Assembly (NCBI GenBank): GCA_038324085.1
Contig: JBBQHP010000013.1
Span: 37,631-101,630 of the forward strand
DNA: 64,000 nt
Direction: 5' to 3'
From: Ga0077523 sp038324085
GTDB lineage: Bacteria; Pseudomonadota; Gammaproteobacteria; Burkholderiales; Ga0077523
Below are positions 24,602 to 32,909 of this stretch, one piece after another. Position numbers and translations under genes: made by a program. The notes below the pieces were generated by a model that saw only the letters and a list, made by a program, of their open reading frames with translations, had not been told where the DNA came from and searched no databases. Every line of letters begins with the position of its first letter. Within the stretch, counting starts at the first letter, position 1.

Positions 24602-25363
24602 TTGCGAAAAGTCACGCCCCGCCCGCCCGCGCGCGCAACGTCATCCGCTGCGCCTGCCGTCACGCCCATCCGGCGACGCAAGCTGTACCAGGAGATCGTC
24701 GATCGCCTGCTGACGCGGATTCGCGCCGGCGAATTTCCGCCGGGCGAACAACTGCCTTCCGAACGGCAACTGATGGAGACCTACGCCGTCGGTCGACCGG
24801 CGGTGCGCGAAGCGCTGTTCGCGCTGCAGCGCATGGGACTGATCTCCATCACGCACGGCGATCGCGCGAAGGTGATCGAGCTCTCGGCAGATTCCGCCAT
24901 CGAGCAGGTGAGCGAGATGGCCCGGTTTCTACTCGAGACCTCTCCGGGATCGCTCGAGCACCTCAAGGAAGTACGCCGGTTCTTCGAGGTGGGCATGGTG
25001 CGCATGGCTGCCGAGAAGGCGACTGCCAGGGACATCGAACACCTGCGCCACGCCCTGGCGGAACATGAGGCCGCACTCTCCGACGGCTCCGGCTCCGCCT
25101 TCCTCGAAAAGGACATGGCGTTCCATCGCACCATCGCGGGCGTCACGGGCAACCCGATCTTCGAGGCGTTTTCGCGCGCGATGCTCGAATGGCTGCAACG
25201 CTTTCATGTCGAACTCGTGCTCGCACCAGGTCGCGAGCCGGTGGGACTGGCCGAGCATCAGCGCATCTTCGATTGCATCGCGAAGCACGATCCCGATGCA
25301 GCGGCCAGGGCGATGACCGCGCATCTGAAACGCGCAAGCAAGCTGTATTCGCATCCGGAGTAG
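24602..25363 (+). CDS. FadR/GntR-family transcriptional regulator with FCD domain
   Basis: The 253-residue protein has an N-terminal winged helix (LYQEIVDRLLTRI through LPSERQLMETYAVGRPAVREAL to about residue 90). An all-helical FCD domain follows, with DMAFHRTIAGVTGNPIFEAF, whose His and Asp usually bind metal or a carboxylate effector. Such regulators repress neighbouring catabolic genes until the effector binds, so it probably controls the divergent cyclase-family gene. Translation seems to begin at a TTG at 24602; no ATG lies before the DNA-binding domain. Confidence 0.87.
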   Translation: MRKVTPRPPARATSSAAPAVTPIRRRKLYQEIVDRLLTRIRAGEFPPGEQLPSERQLMETYAVGRPAVREALFALQRMGLISITHGDRAKVIELSADSAIEQVSEMARFLLETSPGSLEHLKEVRRFFEVGMVRMAAEKATARDIEHLRHALAEHEAALSDGSGSAFLEKDMAFHRTIAGVTGNPIFEAFSRAMLEWLQRFHVELVLAPGREPVGLAEHQRIFDCIAKHDPDAAARAMTAHLKRASKLYSHPE

Positions 25364-25409
25364 CCGATGAGCCAGACCGATCGCGAGATCGGCGCGCAGA
25401 CCGTCTCCA

Positions 25410-25436
25410 GGCCTCGGCGCCCGAGCGCCCGAGGCC
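25410..25436. terminator. Possible bidirectional terminator hairpin
   Basis: GGCCTCGG at 25410-25417 pairs with CCGAGGCC at 25429-25436 around an 11-base loop. It lies in the 162-base gap between the convergent regulator and SDR genes. There is no clear T-run on either side, so termination is inferred from place and stem only. Confidence 0.35.
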
Positions 25437-25525
25437 GGCGATCCTGATGCCGGCGGGATTCCTCGCCCTGCACGGCAGCATCCGGTACATCTGCAGCGCG
25501 CGTGCGGAAACGCGAGGGGAAATGA

Positions 25526-26362
25526 TCAGGGGCCGGCGGCCGGTCCCTCGCCACGCATCGCCTCGATCGCCTGCCCGAACAGGGTCGAGCCCGCGAGATT
25601 GGACCCACCGTCGACGACGAGCACGGTGCCGGTAACGTAACTCGCCAGCGGCGAGGCGAGGAACACGGCGGCCTGGCCGATATCGTCCACGGCGCCGAAG
25701 CGGCCGAGCGGGATGGAGCGGTAGCGGCTCGAGGCGTAGTCGTCCCCACCCAGACGTTTCATGCCCTCGGTGCCGCCGATCGGCCCCGGCACGATGCTGT
25801 TCGCCCGGATGCCGTACTTGCCCCATTCGAGCGCGAGATTCTTCATCATCATGTCGATGCCCGCCTTCGCGGCGCCGACATGGACCTGGTAGGGAAACGG
25901 CACGTAGGCCATACCGGCCGAGATGAAGATGACGCAGCCGGCGGTCTCCTTCAGCTGGGCGAATGCGGCGCGCGTGGCATTGAAGGATCCGAGCAGGTCG
26001 ATGTCCACCACGGTCTTGAATCCGTTCGGCGAGAGCTCTTCCGCGGGAATCGGAAAATTTCCGGCGGCGCCGCAGACCAGGATTCCGATCGGCCCCAGCG
26101 CGGCCCGGGCGTTCCCGAGCACGACCTCGAGCCGCGCGTAGTCGCGCACGTCCGCAGCCTCGGCATGGACCCGTGCGCCCAACGCGCGCAATTGTTCCGC
26201 GGCGAGATCGAGCTTGTCCTGCTTGCGCCCGCAGATCGCGACGTTCGCGCCGAGGGCGGCGAAGTGGCGGGCGATGCCGAGATTGATGCCCGAGCCGCCG
26301 CCCGTGATGAACACCGTCCTGTCCTGGAACAGGGTCTTCGGCAGCAGGCTTTCCACGAGCAT
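25526..26362 (-). CDS. 2,4-dienoyl-CoA reductase-like short-chain dehydrogenase
   Basis: The 278-residue SDR has the NAD(P) motif TGGGSGINLGIARHFAALG at about residues 20-38 and a basic CGRKQDKL suited to NADPH. Its active-site region reads ISAGMAYVPFPYQVHVGAAKAGID instead of the classical YxxxK. PGPIGGTEGMKRLGG follows, a strong mark of the eukaryotic DECR-type 2,4-dienoyl-CoA reductases. It would help degrade unsaturated acyl-CoAs, in keeping with the acyl-CoA genes downstream. It is first on the right of a minus-strand run and separated from the lipoprotein gene by only 9 bases. Confidence 0.82.
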   Translation of the reverse strand: MLVESLLPKTLFQDRTVFITGGGSGINLGIARHFAALGANVAICGRKQDKLDLAAEQLRALGARVHAEAADVRDYARLEVVLGNARAALGPIGILVCGAAGNFPIPAEELSPNGFKTVVDIDLLGSFNATRAAFAQLKETAGCVIFISAGMAYVPFPYQVHVGAAKAGIDMMMKNLALEWGKYGIRANSIVPGPIGGTEGMKRLGGDDYASSRYRSIPLGRFGAVDDIGQAAVFLASPLASYVTGTVLVVDGGSNLAGSTLFGQAIEAMRGEGPAAGP

Positions 26363-26371
26363 GGCGACCTC

Positions 26372-26815
26372 TCAGTTCATCATGTCCAGCACGACTTCGC
26401 ACTGGTCGACGCATCCCTGCGTGATGACGGGATAGGACGTCGCATTGAGGAAGCGGGTGCGATCGCCCTCGTAGATCTTCACCAGCAACGTGTAGCGGTG
26501 CCCGGGCTGGATCTGCGCCGGATCGTACTGCACCCGAAACGCGATCGGCACCTGGCCCGGATCGCGGATCTCCACCTCGTCGAGGTTGGTCGCCACGACA
26601 TCCTGCCTGGAGACGTCCTGCAACCACACCTTGACGATCGCCTGCGGGGTGAGGTCGATGCGGGGGCGATAGGTGATGGTGCCGCTGAGCGCGGTCATCC
26701 GCATCCCCGGGGGCTCCGGGGCATACGGCGCGGGACGCGATGCGCAGCCCGACAACCAGCAGGCTGCCGCCATGGCGCACAGGACAAGCATGCCCTTCGC
26801 GACGATCGCCCTCAT
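26372..26815 (-). CDS. YbaY-family lipoprotein
   Basis: The 147-residue protein has a lipoprotein signal with lipobox LSGC (MLVLCAMAAACWLSGCAS), so it is probably anchored in the outer membrane. The mature domain (LSGTITYRPRIDLTPQAIVKVWLQDVS onward) matches the YbaY/YscW pilotin-like beta sandwich. Two late cysteines occur in QGCVDQCEVVLDMMN. The ATG at 26815 overlaps the stop of the upstream lipoprotein gene (ATGA). Its role in this operon is unknown. Confidence 0.78.
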   Translation of the reverse strand: MRAIVAKGMLVLCAMAAACWLSGCASRPAPYAPEPPGMRMTALSGTITYRPRIDLTPQAIVKVWLQDVSRQDVVATNLDEVEIRDPGQVPIAFRVQYDPAQIQPGHRYTLLVKIYEGDRTRFLNATSYPVITQGCVDQCEVVLDMMN

Positions 26816-27192
26816 GGCATGGATACCGTCGCGAGCGGCGTGCGCCGGATCGATTTCACGTACGGAAGCGCCGCGATGGCTTCCAGTCGCCCGCGCCACT
26901 GGGGCGCCTGCGTCGAGGTGAGCACGAGAATCTCGTCGGCGGTGCAGCCGGCACGCCCCGCGACCTCGGATTCGAACTTCGCCGCCGGGTCCAGTTCGTT
27001 GATCTCCATCCGCTTCTCGATCGTGTTCGGTACGCAGAACTGATAGTTGACGACGCGTTTTCCGGCGGGCGGGCCTTCGTATCCGTCGGCGTCCACCCGG
27101 CGCAGGTCGATTCGAACCTTCTCGATGCCCTTGGGCGGGGGTGTCACGCAGGCGCCCAGCAGGAGCACGGCGATCAGGCAGCTGATGCGCAT
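26812..27192 (-). CDS. Hypothetical lipoprotein
   Basis: The 126-residue protein has a short lipoprotein signal, MRISCLIAVLLLGACVTPPP, with the lipidation cysteine at residue 15. No family is recognised in the rest, which has two further cysteines and a C-terminal SIRRTPLATVSMP. It begins 5 bases after the stop of the ComB-like gene and overlaps the YbaY-like gene, so the pair of lipoproteins is co-translated. Confidence 0.7.
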   Translation of the reverse strand: MRISCLIAVLLLGACVTPPPKGIEKVRIDLRRVDADGYEGPPAGKRVVNYQFCVPNTIEKRMEINELDPAAKFESEVAGRAGCTADEILVLTSTQAPQWRGRLEAIAALPYVKSIRRTPLATVSMP

Positions 27193-27197
27193 CGGGA

Positions 27198-27932
27198 TCA
27201 GGCCGACACCAGCCGACCGTCCACCAGCCTCGGGACGAGATCGATCTCGGAGCGTCGGGCGGCGTATTCGACCTCGTGGACCAGGTCCCGGTCCTGCATC
27301 ATCCGCCCCACGCGCGAGCGCAGCAGCGCGTCGAACGGATCGATGGACCGGTACAGGTGCAACGCCGCGAGCGCCGCATCCGAAAGGTTGTCCTCGCCAC
27401 CGAGTGCCCGGGCGAACAGTTCGACGAAATAGCCTGCGCCCACCATGTCCTCGAGATTCACGTTGCCGGCCGAACCCGAGCAAACGATCAGCACCGTGTC
27501 GGACGGATGTTCGCGGCGCACATGATCGACCACCGCTTCGGCATTGAGCATTGCGCCGGCATACACGTGCGGCGCCCCGGACGTGCGCTGCAGCGCAACC
27601 GTGCCGTTGGTGGTCGAATAGATGAGGGTGCGGCCGGCGACGCCGTGCGCCAGCAGTGCGAGCGGCGTAGGCGACACGAACCCGTCGATGGTCTCGGCGT
27701 TCAGTTCCCCCGACGTGACGAAGGAATCCTCCGGCAACTCCGCGGCCCTGGCGCGCGCGCCCCATTCGTCGAGCGTGGGGATCACATCGGTGGCACCGTT
27801 GGCCAGCGCGGAAACGATGGTCGACGTGGCGAACAGGATGTCCAGCACCACGACGACCTTGCCGGCCAGGCGGAAACCGTCCAGGTCTTCCTTGCGGAAC
27901 AGCACATGGATCTTCGGTCCGATCGTGCTCAT
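27198..27932 (-). CDS. ComB-like 2-phosphosulfolactate phosphatase family protein
   Basis: The 244-residue protein matches the ComB fold: VVVVLDILFATSTIVSALANGA at the N-terminus, LIYSTTNGTVALQ near residue 115, and CSGSAGNVNLEDMVGAGYFVELFA. ComB removes phosphate from 2-phosphosulfolactate in coenzyme M synthesis, but bacterial members have other, mostly unknown, substrates. It shares an ATGA overlap with the MaoC gene. It sits in an acyl-CoA operon, which gives no direct clue to its substrate. Confidence 0.8.
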   Translation of the reverse strand: MSTIGPKIHVLFRKEDLDGFRLAGKVVVVLDILFATSTIVSALANGATDVIPTLDEWGARARAAELPEDSFVTSGELNAETIDGFVSPTPLALLAHGVAGRTLIYSTTNGTVALQRTSGAPHVYAGAMLNAEAVVDHVRREHPSDTVLIVCSGSAGNVNLEDMVGAGYFVELFARALGGEDNLSDAALAALHLYRSIDPFDALLRSRVGRMMQDRDLVHEVEYAARRSEIDLVPRLVDGRLVSA

Positions 27933-28393
27933 GGCGCGGCCGCGCCGGCGCGCACCTTGAACAGTCCGAAACCTTCGATGGTCATGACCAGCTCGTCGTT
28001 CTGGTTGAAGACATCCCAGCGGGTCTTCACGATGCCCATCCCGGGGCGGCTGCCGGAGCGGCGGGATTCGAGCACCGTCCGCATCGCGCGAATCGTGTCG
28101 CCGGGCCGTACCGGCTTCAGCCACTTGACGTTTTCGACCCCGGGCGAGCCGAGGCTGGCGGCATCGAGCAGGTAGTTGTCGCAAACGATCCGCATGACCA
28201 TGGCGCAGGTATGCCAGCCGCTGGCGATCAGGCCGCCGAAAATGGACGCCTCGGCGGCGGCCTCGTCCACATGGAACGGTTGCGGGTCGAAGTCCTTCGC
28301 GAAGGCGATCACTTCATCGCGATCCACCAGGCGCCGACCCATCTCGGTGACCTCGCCGACCTTGAAGTCCTCCCAGAAATACTTGAACGTCAT
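27929..28393 (-). CDS. MaoC-family (R)-hydratase-like protein
   Basis: The 154-residue single hot-dog protein begins FKYFWEDFKVGEVTEMGRR. It has the hydratase motif region FDPQPFHVDEAAAEASIFGGLIASGWHT with the usual Asp and His. MaoC proteins hydrate 2-enoyl-CoA to (R)-3-hydroxyacyl-CoA. It lies between the 3-hydroxyacyl-CoA dehydrogenase and the ComB-like gene with stop-start overlaps on both sides. It probably acts with those acyl-CoA enzymes. Confidence 0.87.
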   Translation of the reverse strand: MTFKYFWEDFKVGEVTEMGRRLVDRDEVIAFAKDFDPQPFHVDEAAAEASIFGGLIASGWHTCAMVMRIVCDNYLLDAASLGSPGVENVKWLKPVRPGDTIRAMRTVLESRRSGSRPGMGIVKTRWDVFNQNDELVMTIEGFGLFKVRAGAAAP

Positions 28394-29253
28394 CGCGGTT
28401 TGCCCTCGTAGCGGTACCAGCCGCGGCCGGCTTTCCTGCCGTTGTAGCCCGCCTGCACCATCTGCTTGAGCAGCGGTCGCGGGCGGAAGCGCTCGCCGTA
28501 GGCGTCCTGCAGGATCTCCTGCACCTGCAGGCTGAGCTTGTTGGTGACGACATCGCAGAGCTCGAACGGCCCGACCGGATGACCCAGGCCGAGCTTGCAT
28601 GCGAGATCGACCTCCTCCGGCGTGCACACCCCCTCCTCCACCAGCCGGACGGCTTCGATCATGAACGCGTGCAGCACGCGATTGACCGCGAAGCCCACGA
28701 CGTCCTTCACCCGGATCGGCACCTTGCCGATGGCGCGGCAATAGTCCATCAGCGCACCCACGGTGTCCTCGCCGGTGTCGATCCCCGGAATCACTTCCAC
28801 CAGCTTCATGCGCGATACCGGCGAGAAGTAGTGCGTGCCCACGAAAAGCGCGCGGCGTTCGGGACTCAGGTACGAGGCGAGCGCGGTGATGGAGATCGTC
28901 GAGGTATTGCTCGCGATCAGGGCATCGGGCCGGCAGACGCGCTCGAGCGTGCGAAAGATGCCGGCCTTCACTTCTTCGGACTCGAACACTGCTTCGGTCA
29001 CCAGATCGCAATCGGCGAATCGCGCCAGTTCGGTCGTGGTGGCGATCCGCTCCAGCGTCTCGTGCTTCTGACCTTCGCGGTAGAAGCCGCGTTGCAGGCC
29101 CTTGTCCAACACCTTGCCGAGATTCTCCAGCGCGCGGGCGAGCTGTTCGTCGCTCGTGTCCGCCAGCACCACCTGCTTGCCGGCGAGCGCCGCCACCAGG
29201 GCGATCTCCGCTCCCATGAGCCCGGCGCCCACGACGCCCACCTTATCGATCAT
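28390..29253 (-). CDS. 3-hydroxyacyl-CoA dehydrogenase (3-hydroxybutyryl-CoA dehydrogenase type)
   Basis: The 287-residue protein has an N-terminal Rossmann motif VGVVGAGLMGAEIALVAALAG and the catalytic region IASNTSTISITALA with GTHYFSPVSRMKLVEVIPG. The C-terminal dimerisation domain holds VKDVVGFAVNRVLHAFMIEA and LGLGHPVGPFELCD. It oxidises 3-hydroxyacyl-CoA with NAD. It is a stand-alone dehydrogenase, not the fused FadB form. Its start lies 158 bases after the acyl-CoA dehydrogenase gene; nothing was recognised in that gap. Confidence 0.9.
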   Translation of the reverse strand: MIDKVGVVGAGLMGAEIALVAALAGKQVVLADTSDEQLARALENLGKVLDKGLQRGFYREGQKHETLERIATTTELARFADCDLVTEAVFESEEVKAGIFRTLERVCRPDALIASNTSTISITALASYLSPERRALFVGTHYFSPVSRMKLVEVIPGIDTGEDTVGALMDYCRAIGKVPIRVKDVVGFAVNRVLHAFMIEAVRLVEEGVCTPEEVDLACKLGLGHPVGPFELCDVVTNKLSLQVQEILQDAYGERFRPRPLLKQMVQAGYNGRKAGRGWYRYEGKPR

Positions 29254-29411
29254 CGATCACCCCTGGAGGTCGAGAAGAATCAACGGCAGCGCACGCGCCG
29301 GAACGCCCACAATCGGCGCCGTGCCCGCCGGGTTTCGTACCGTGTCGGCCCGTGTGCTCAGCGAAGCCTTGCGTGATCCTGCGCGTCCTTCGCGCTGCAG
29401 CGTCGCGCTGC

Positions 29412-30605
29412 TCAAATCTGCTTCCACTTCGCCCGCGGGCGCTCGAACACCGCCAGCTCCACCGGCTTCGCCGAACCGGCAGCGGCAAAGCGATCGAGAT
29501 GATGATCGGCGTCGCCGAACTGGGTGTCGATCGCGGTCAGCCGCTTCACGTAGTGGCTCACGTTCAATTCGTCGGTCATGCCCATGCCGCCATGTAACTG
29601 GATTGCCTGCTGGGCGACGTAGCGTCCGGCACGCCCGATCAGTTCCTTCGCGGCCGAAACGGCCTTGCGCCGTTCCACCGCGTCTGCCGAATCGACCCGA
29701 ACCGCCGCCAGCAGCGCCATGGATCTGGCCTGCTCGCAGTTGATCAGCATCTCGACCATGCGATGCTGCAGCGCCTGGAAGCGTCCGATCGGCACACCGA
29801 ACTGTTGCCGCGTCTTGAGGTACTCGAGCGTCGCATCGTGCAGCGCACCCATGCACCCCACCGCCTCGGCGCACAGGCCGGCGATCGCGCGATCGGTGAT
29901 CAGTTCGATCAGCGGCAGCCCGAGATCGAGGGGGCCGATCAGCGAGTCCCCGCTCACCGCCACGTTCGTGAACCCGATCTCCGCGGCCCGGTTGCCGTCG
30001 TAAGTGGGGTATTCGCGCCCGCTCACGCCTTCCTCGCCGGGATTCACGAAGAACAGGCTGATGCCCATTTCGTCGCCGGTGGCCCCCGCCGTGCGCGCGG
30101 ATACGATCAGCAGGTCTGCGCTGGCGCCGTGCATGACCACGGACTTGCTGCCGTCGAGCACCCATTGCCCGCCCTGCATGCGCGCGGTCGTCTCGACATG
30201 ATGGAGATCGTAGCGCCCGCCGGACTCGGTGAAGGCGCAGGCGAGGCGCATGGAACCGTCCATGATCGCCGGCAGCAGGTACCGCTTCTGCTCGTCGGAG
30301 CCGGCCGTGGCGATGCCGCCCGCCGCCATGACCACCGTGGCGAGATAGGGTTCGACCACGAGATGGCGGCCGAACGCCTCCATCACGATCATGGTCTCGA
30401 TGCCGCCGCCGCCGAACCCATCGAAGTCCTCCGGAACCGGCACGCCCAGCAGGCCCAGGCCCGCCAGCCCTTCCCACACCGCCGGGCTGTAGCCGGTACG
30501 CGCCGCGATGATCTCTTTGCGGGCGGCGAACGCATAGTTCTTCTCGAGGAACTTCGCGACCGAATCCTCGAGCAGCTGCTGTTCTTCCGTGTAGTCGAAG
30601 TCCAC
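29412..30605 (-). CDS. Acyl-CoA dehydrogenase, PimD-like small subunit type
   Basis: The 397-residue protein is an acyl-CoA dehydrogenase: MDFDYTEEQQLLEDSVAKFL at the start, ACAFTESGGRYDLHHVETTA, FGVPIGRFQALQHRMVEMLI, and late QLHGGMGMTDELNVSHYVKRL. It lacks the usual C-terminal IQR segment and resembles the small partner of heteromeric dehydrogenases such as pimeloyl-CoA dehydrogenase. It starts 3 bases after its larger partner, so the two very probably form one FAD enzyme acting on dicarboxyl- or bulky acyl-CoAs. Confidence 0.83.
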   Translation of the reverse strand: MDFDYTEEQQLLEDSVAKFLEKNYAFAARKEIIAARTGYSPAVWEGLAGLGLLGVPVPEDFDGFGGGGIETMIVMEAFGRHLVVEPYLATVVMAAGGIATAGSDEQKRYLLPAIMDGSMRLACAFTESGGRYDLHHVETTARMQGGQWVLDGSKSVVMHGASADLLIVSARTAGATGDEMGISLFFVNPGEEGVSGREYPTYDGNRAAEIGFTNVAVSGDSLIGPLDLGLPLIELITDRAIAGLCAEAVGCMGALHDATLEYLKTRQQFGVPIGRFQALQHRMVEMLINCEQARSMALLAAVRVDSADAVERRKAVSAAKELIGRAGRYVAQQAIQLHGGMGMTDELNVSHYVKRLTAIDTQFGDADHHLDRFAAAGSAKPVELAVFERPRAKWKQI

Positions 30606-30608
30606 GAT

Positions 30609-31805
30609 TCAGAGCCCCAGGATCATCTGCGAAACGATGTTGCGCTGGATCTCGTTCGAACCGCCGTAGATCGAGACCTTGCGGAAATTGAGATAGCGGG
30701 CGGCGAGCGGCGCGGCATATTCCGGGCCGACTCTCGCGCCGAGCCAGTGGTCACCCCAGGAATCGGGCAGGAACGGCAACGCCCAGGGACCCACGGCTTC
30801 CATCATCAGTTCGGTCAGCGCCTGCTGGATCTCCGTCCCCTTGATCTTGAGGATCGAGGCTTCCGGCCCCGGGGGCCTGCCCTGCCGGTCTGCCGCCAGC
30901 ACGCGCAGCACGGTGATCTCGAGCGCCATGAGATCGATCTCGACGCGGGCGACCCGATCGCTGAAGCGCACGTTGTCCAGCAAGGGCCGGCCGCCGGCTT
31001 GTTCCTGCCCGGCGATGTGCTTCAGGTACAGGAGTTCGCGCTTGGAACGCGACACGGCGGCGATGCCGGTGCGTTCGTGCGACAGGAGGAACTTGGCGTA
31101 GGTCCAGCCGCGCCCTTCCTCGCCGACCAGGTTCTCGGCCGGGACCTTCACGTCCTCGAGCCAGACCTCGTTCACTTCGTGTTCGCCGTCCAGGGTGATG
31201 ATCGGTCGCACCGTGACGCCCGGCGTGCGCATGTCGATCAGCAGGAACGAGATGCCGTCCTGCTTCTTGCCTTCGCTCGACGTGCGCACCAGGCAGAACA
31301 TCATGTCGGCGTACTGGGCGAGCGTGGTCCAGGTCTTCTGCCCGTTGACGACATAGTGATCGCCCTGTCGTTCGGCGCGGGTCTTGAGCGACGCCAGATC
31401 GGAGCCGGAGCCCGGTTCCGAATAGCCCTGGCACCACCAATCCTCGGACGAGCGGATGCGCGGCAGATAGCGTTCCTTCTGCCAGGGATGGCCGAAGGCC
31501 ATGATCACCGGCCCCACCATCGACACGCCGAACGCGATCACGGGAGGTGCCCCTGCCGCCGCGCACTCTTCTTCGAAGATGTGGCGTTCCACCGGGTTCC
31601 ATCCGGTGCCGCCGTGCTCGACCGGCCAGCCCGGCGCGATCCAGCCCTGGCGGTACAGGATCTGCTGCCAGGTGACGTAATCGTCCTTGCCGAGCCGCTT
31701 GTGCTCGATCACCTTGCGCGCGATCGCGGGTGGTAGATTGGCGCGCACGAAGGCACGTACTTCGTCCTGGAAAGCGAGCTCGCGCGGCGTGTAGTTGAGA
31801 TCCAT
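30609..31805 (-). CDS. Acyl-CoA dehydrogenase, PimC-like large subunit type
   Basis: The 398-residue protein starts MDLNYTPRELAFQDEVRAFV. It has the FAD/substrate motifs WWCQGYSEPGSGSDLASLKT and WTTLAQYADMMFCLVR, and ends SIYGGSNEIQRNIVSQMILGL. The Y-E-G-T catalytic glutamate of medium-chain dehydrogenases is Gly here. The base must therefore come from another position or from the partner subunit, as in other heteromeric families. It is co-transcribed with the small subunit and follows the GST gene after 27 bases. Confidence 0.85.
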   Translation of the reverse strand: MDLNYTPRELAFQDEVRAFVRANLPPAIARKVIEHKRLGKDDYVTWQQILYRQGWIAPGWPVEHGGTGWNPVERHIFEEECAAAGAPPVIAFGVSMVGPVIMAFGHPWQKERYLPRIRSSEDWWCQGYSEPGSGSDLASLKTRAERQGDHYVVNGQKTWTTLAQYADMMFCLVRTSSEGKKQDGISFLLIDMRTPGVTVRPIITLDGEHEVNEVWLEDVKVPAENLVGEEGRGWTYAKFLLSHERTGIAAVSRSKRELLYLKHIAGQEQAGGRPLLDNVRFSDRVARVEIDLMALEITVLRVLAADRQGRPPGPEASILKIKGTEIQQALTELMMEAVGPWALPFLPDSWGDHWLGARVGPEYAAPLAARYLNFRKVSIYGGSNEIQRNIVSQMILGL

Positions 31806-31832
31806 TCGATCCGTCCTTCGATTGCGGCCGGT

Positions 31833-32753
31833 TCAGGCCGCCTTGGCGAGCACGAAACCGGCTCTCGGAAAATGCACGTTGACCTCGCCGACGGCCGGTT
31901 CCGCGCGGCGCAGCACCACGGTCTGGGCATTCATCGACACGATCGTGCCCGCCACCGGGTCCTTGCCGTAGTCGTCGGCTGCCACCGTGACCGGCACCCC
32001 GGCAACGAATCCGTCCGGGGCCTCGGGGTGGCCGAGCTGCACCGCCTCCGGCGCGGTGCCGTGGGCGATGCGCAACGCCTCTTTCGCATCGAGTTCGGTC
32101 GGCCGACCGTGGCCGAAAGCGGTCATGCGCTCGAACCAGGCGCGCGTACGAGGCATGTCGTCCAGCATCTTCAGTTCCGGCACGCGACCCTGGACCATCC
32201 ACACCGGCGAATAGCAACAGAAGTCGGCCCACGTCGGCATGGGTCCGAGCAGGAACGGCCGGCCATCGTCGAACGCCCGCTCGATCCAGAACAGATGAGC
32301 ACGCAACTGCGAACGCAGTTGCGGCTGCTCGCTCTGGTAGCGGTCGAGATCCATGACGCCACCGGAGAACCTGAGCCGATCCTCGCGCAGATCCTTCGGC
32401 ACCATGTTGCCCAAGGTCCCGAACACGACGCCGACGACGTCGAAGAACAGCGTCCGGTCCGCCCAGGCACCGAGCATGGTGGCCACGCCGTGGCTGTCGT
32501 CCGGAAACAGCGATGGCGCGGGATGGCGCTGTTCCAGCTCGCGCGCGATGCACGACGAATCGCAGTAGACGTCCGCCCCGATCTGCATCACGGGCGTCTT
32601 GCGGTAGCCCCCGGTGAGCGGGAGCAGATCCGGCTTGGGCAGCACGCGCGGAATCTGCACCGATCGCCAGTCGAGACCCTTGAAACCGAGAATCAGCCGG
32701 ATCTTCTCGGCGAAGGGGGAATTCGGGTAGTTGTGCAGGATCAGTTCGGTCAT
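31833..32753 (-). CDS. Glutathione S-transferase family protein
   Basis: The 306-residue protein has a thioredoxin-like N-terminal domain with the GST start ILHNYPNSPFAEKIRLILGFKG and YRKTPVMQIGADVYCDSSCIA. A helical C-terminal domain with MPTWADFCCYSPVWMV follows, and then about 90 extra residues that form a separate small domain (GVPVTVAADDYGKDPVAGTIV). The extension is longer than usual GSTs of about 210. Its target is unknown. It probably leads the minus-strand operon with the acyl-CoA dehydrogenases. Confidence 0.82.
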   Translation of the reverse strand: MTELILHNYPNSPFAEKIRLILGFKGLDWRSVQIPRVLPKPDLLPLTGGYRKTPVMQIGADVYCDSSCIARELEQRHPAPSLFPDDSHGVATMLGAWADRTLFFDVVGVVFGTLGNMVPKDLREDRLRFSGGVMDLDRYQSEQPQLRSQLRAHLFWIERAFDDGRPFLLGPMPTWADFCCYSPVWMVQGRVPELKMLDDMPRTRAWFERMTAFGHGRPTELDAKEALRIAHGTAPEAVQLGHPEAPDGFVAGVPVTVAADDYGKDPVAGTIVSMNAQTVVLRRAEPAVGEVNVHFPRAGFVLAKAA

Positions 32754-32836
32754 GACGCGCCGCGCAATCGGAAATCCGGCCCTTCCGGGGTGACTGCGCA
32801 CTTTAAGTGAGATGGCCGGGCCGAGGCAAACCGCGG

Positions 32837-32865
32837 TGGCTCGACGCGCCGGCCCAGCCTATAAT
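32837..32865 (+). promoter_or_regulatory. Candidate promoter of the beta-alanine aminotransferase operon
   Basis: A perfect TATAAT lies at 32860-32865, 45 bases before the aminotransferase ATG, in an otherwise GC-rich divergent gap. The -35 region (about 32837-32842, TGGCTC) is poor, so activation by another factor is possible. An AGGGAGAG ribosome-binding site precedes the ATG. Confidence 0.4.
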
Positions 32866-32909
32866 TTCAACATCTTGATACATTCCGCGGCACACCCCAG
32901 GGAGAGACC

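Noticed and set aside
29254..29411. A possible small gene between the 3-hydroxyacyl-CoA dehydrogenase and acyl-CoA dehydrogenase genes
   Set aside because: Only a short arginine-rich frame is open there, without start signal or similarity.
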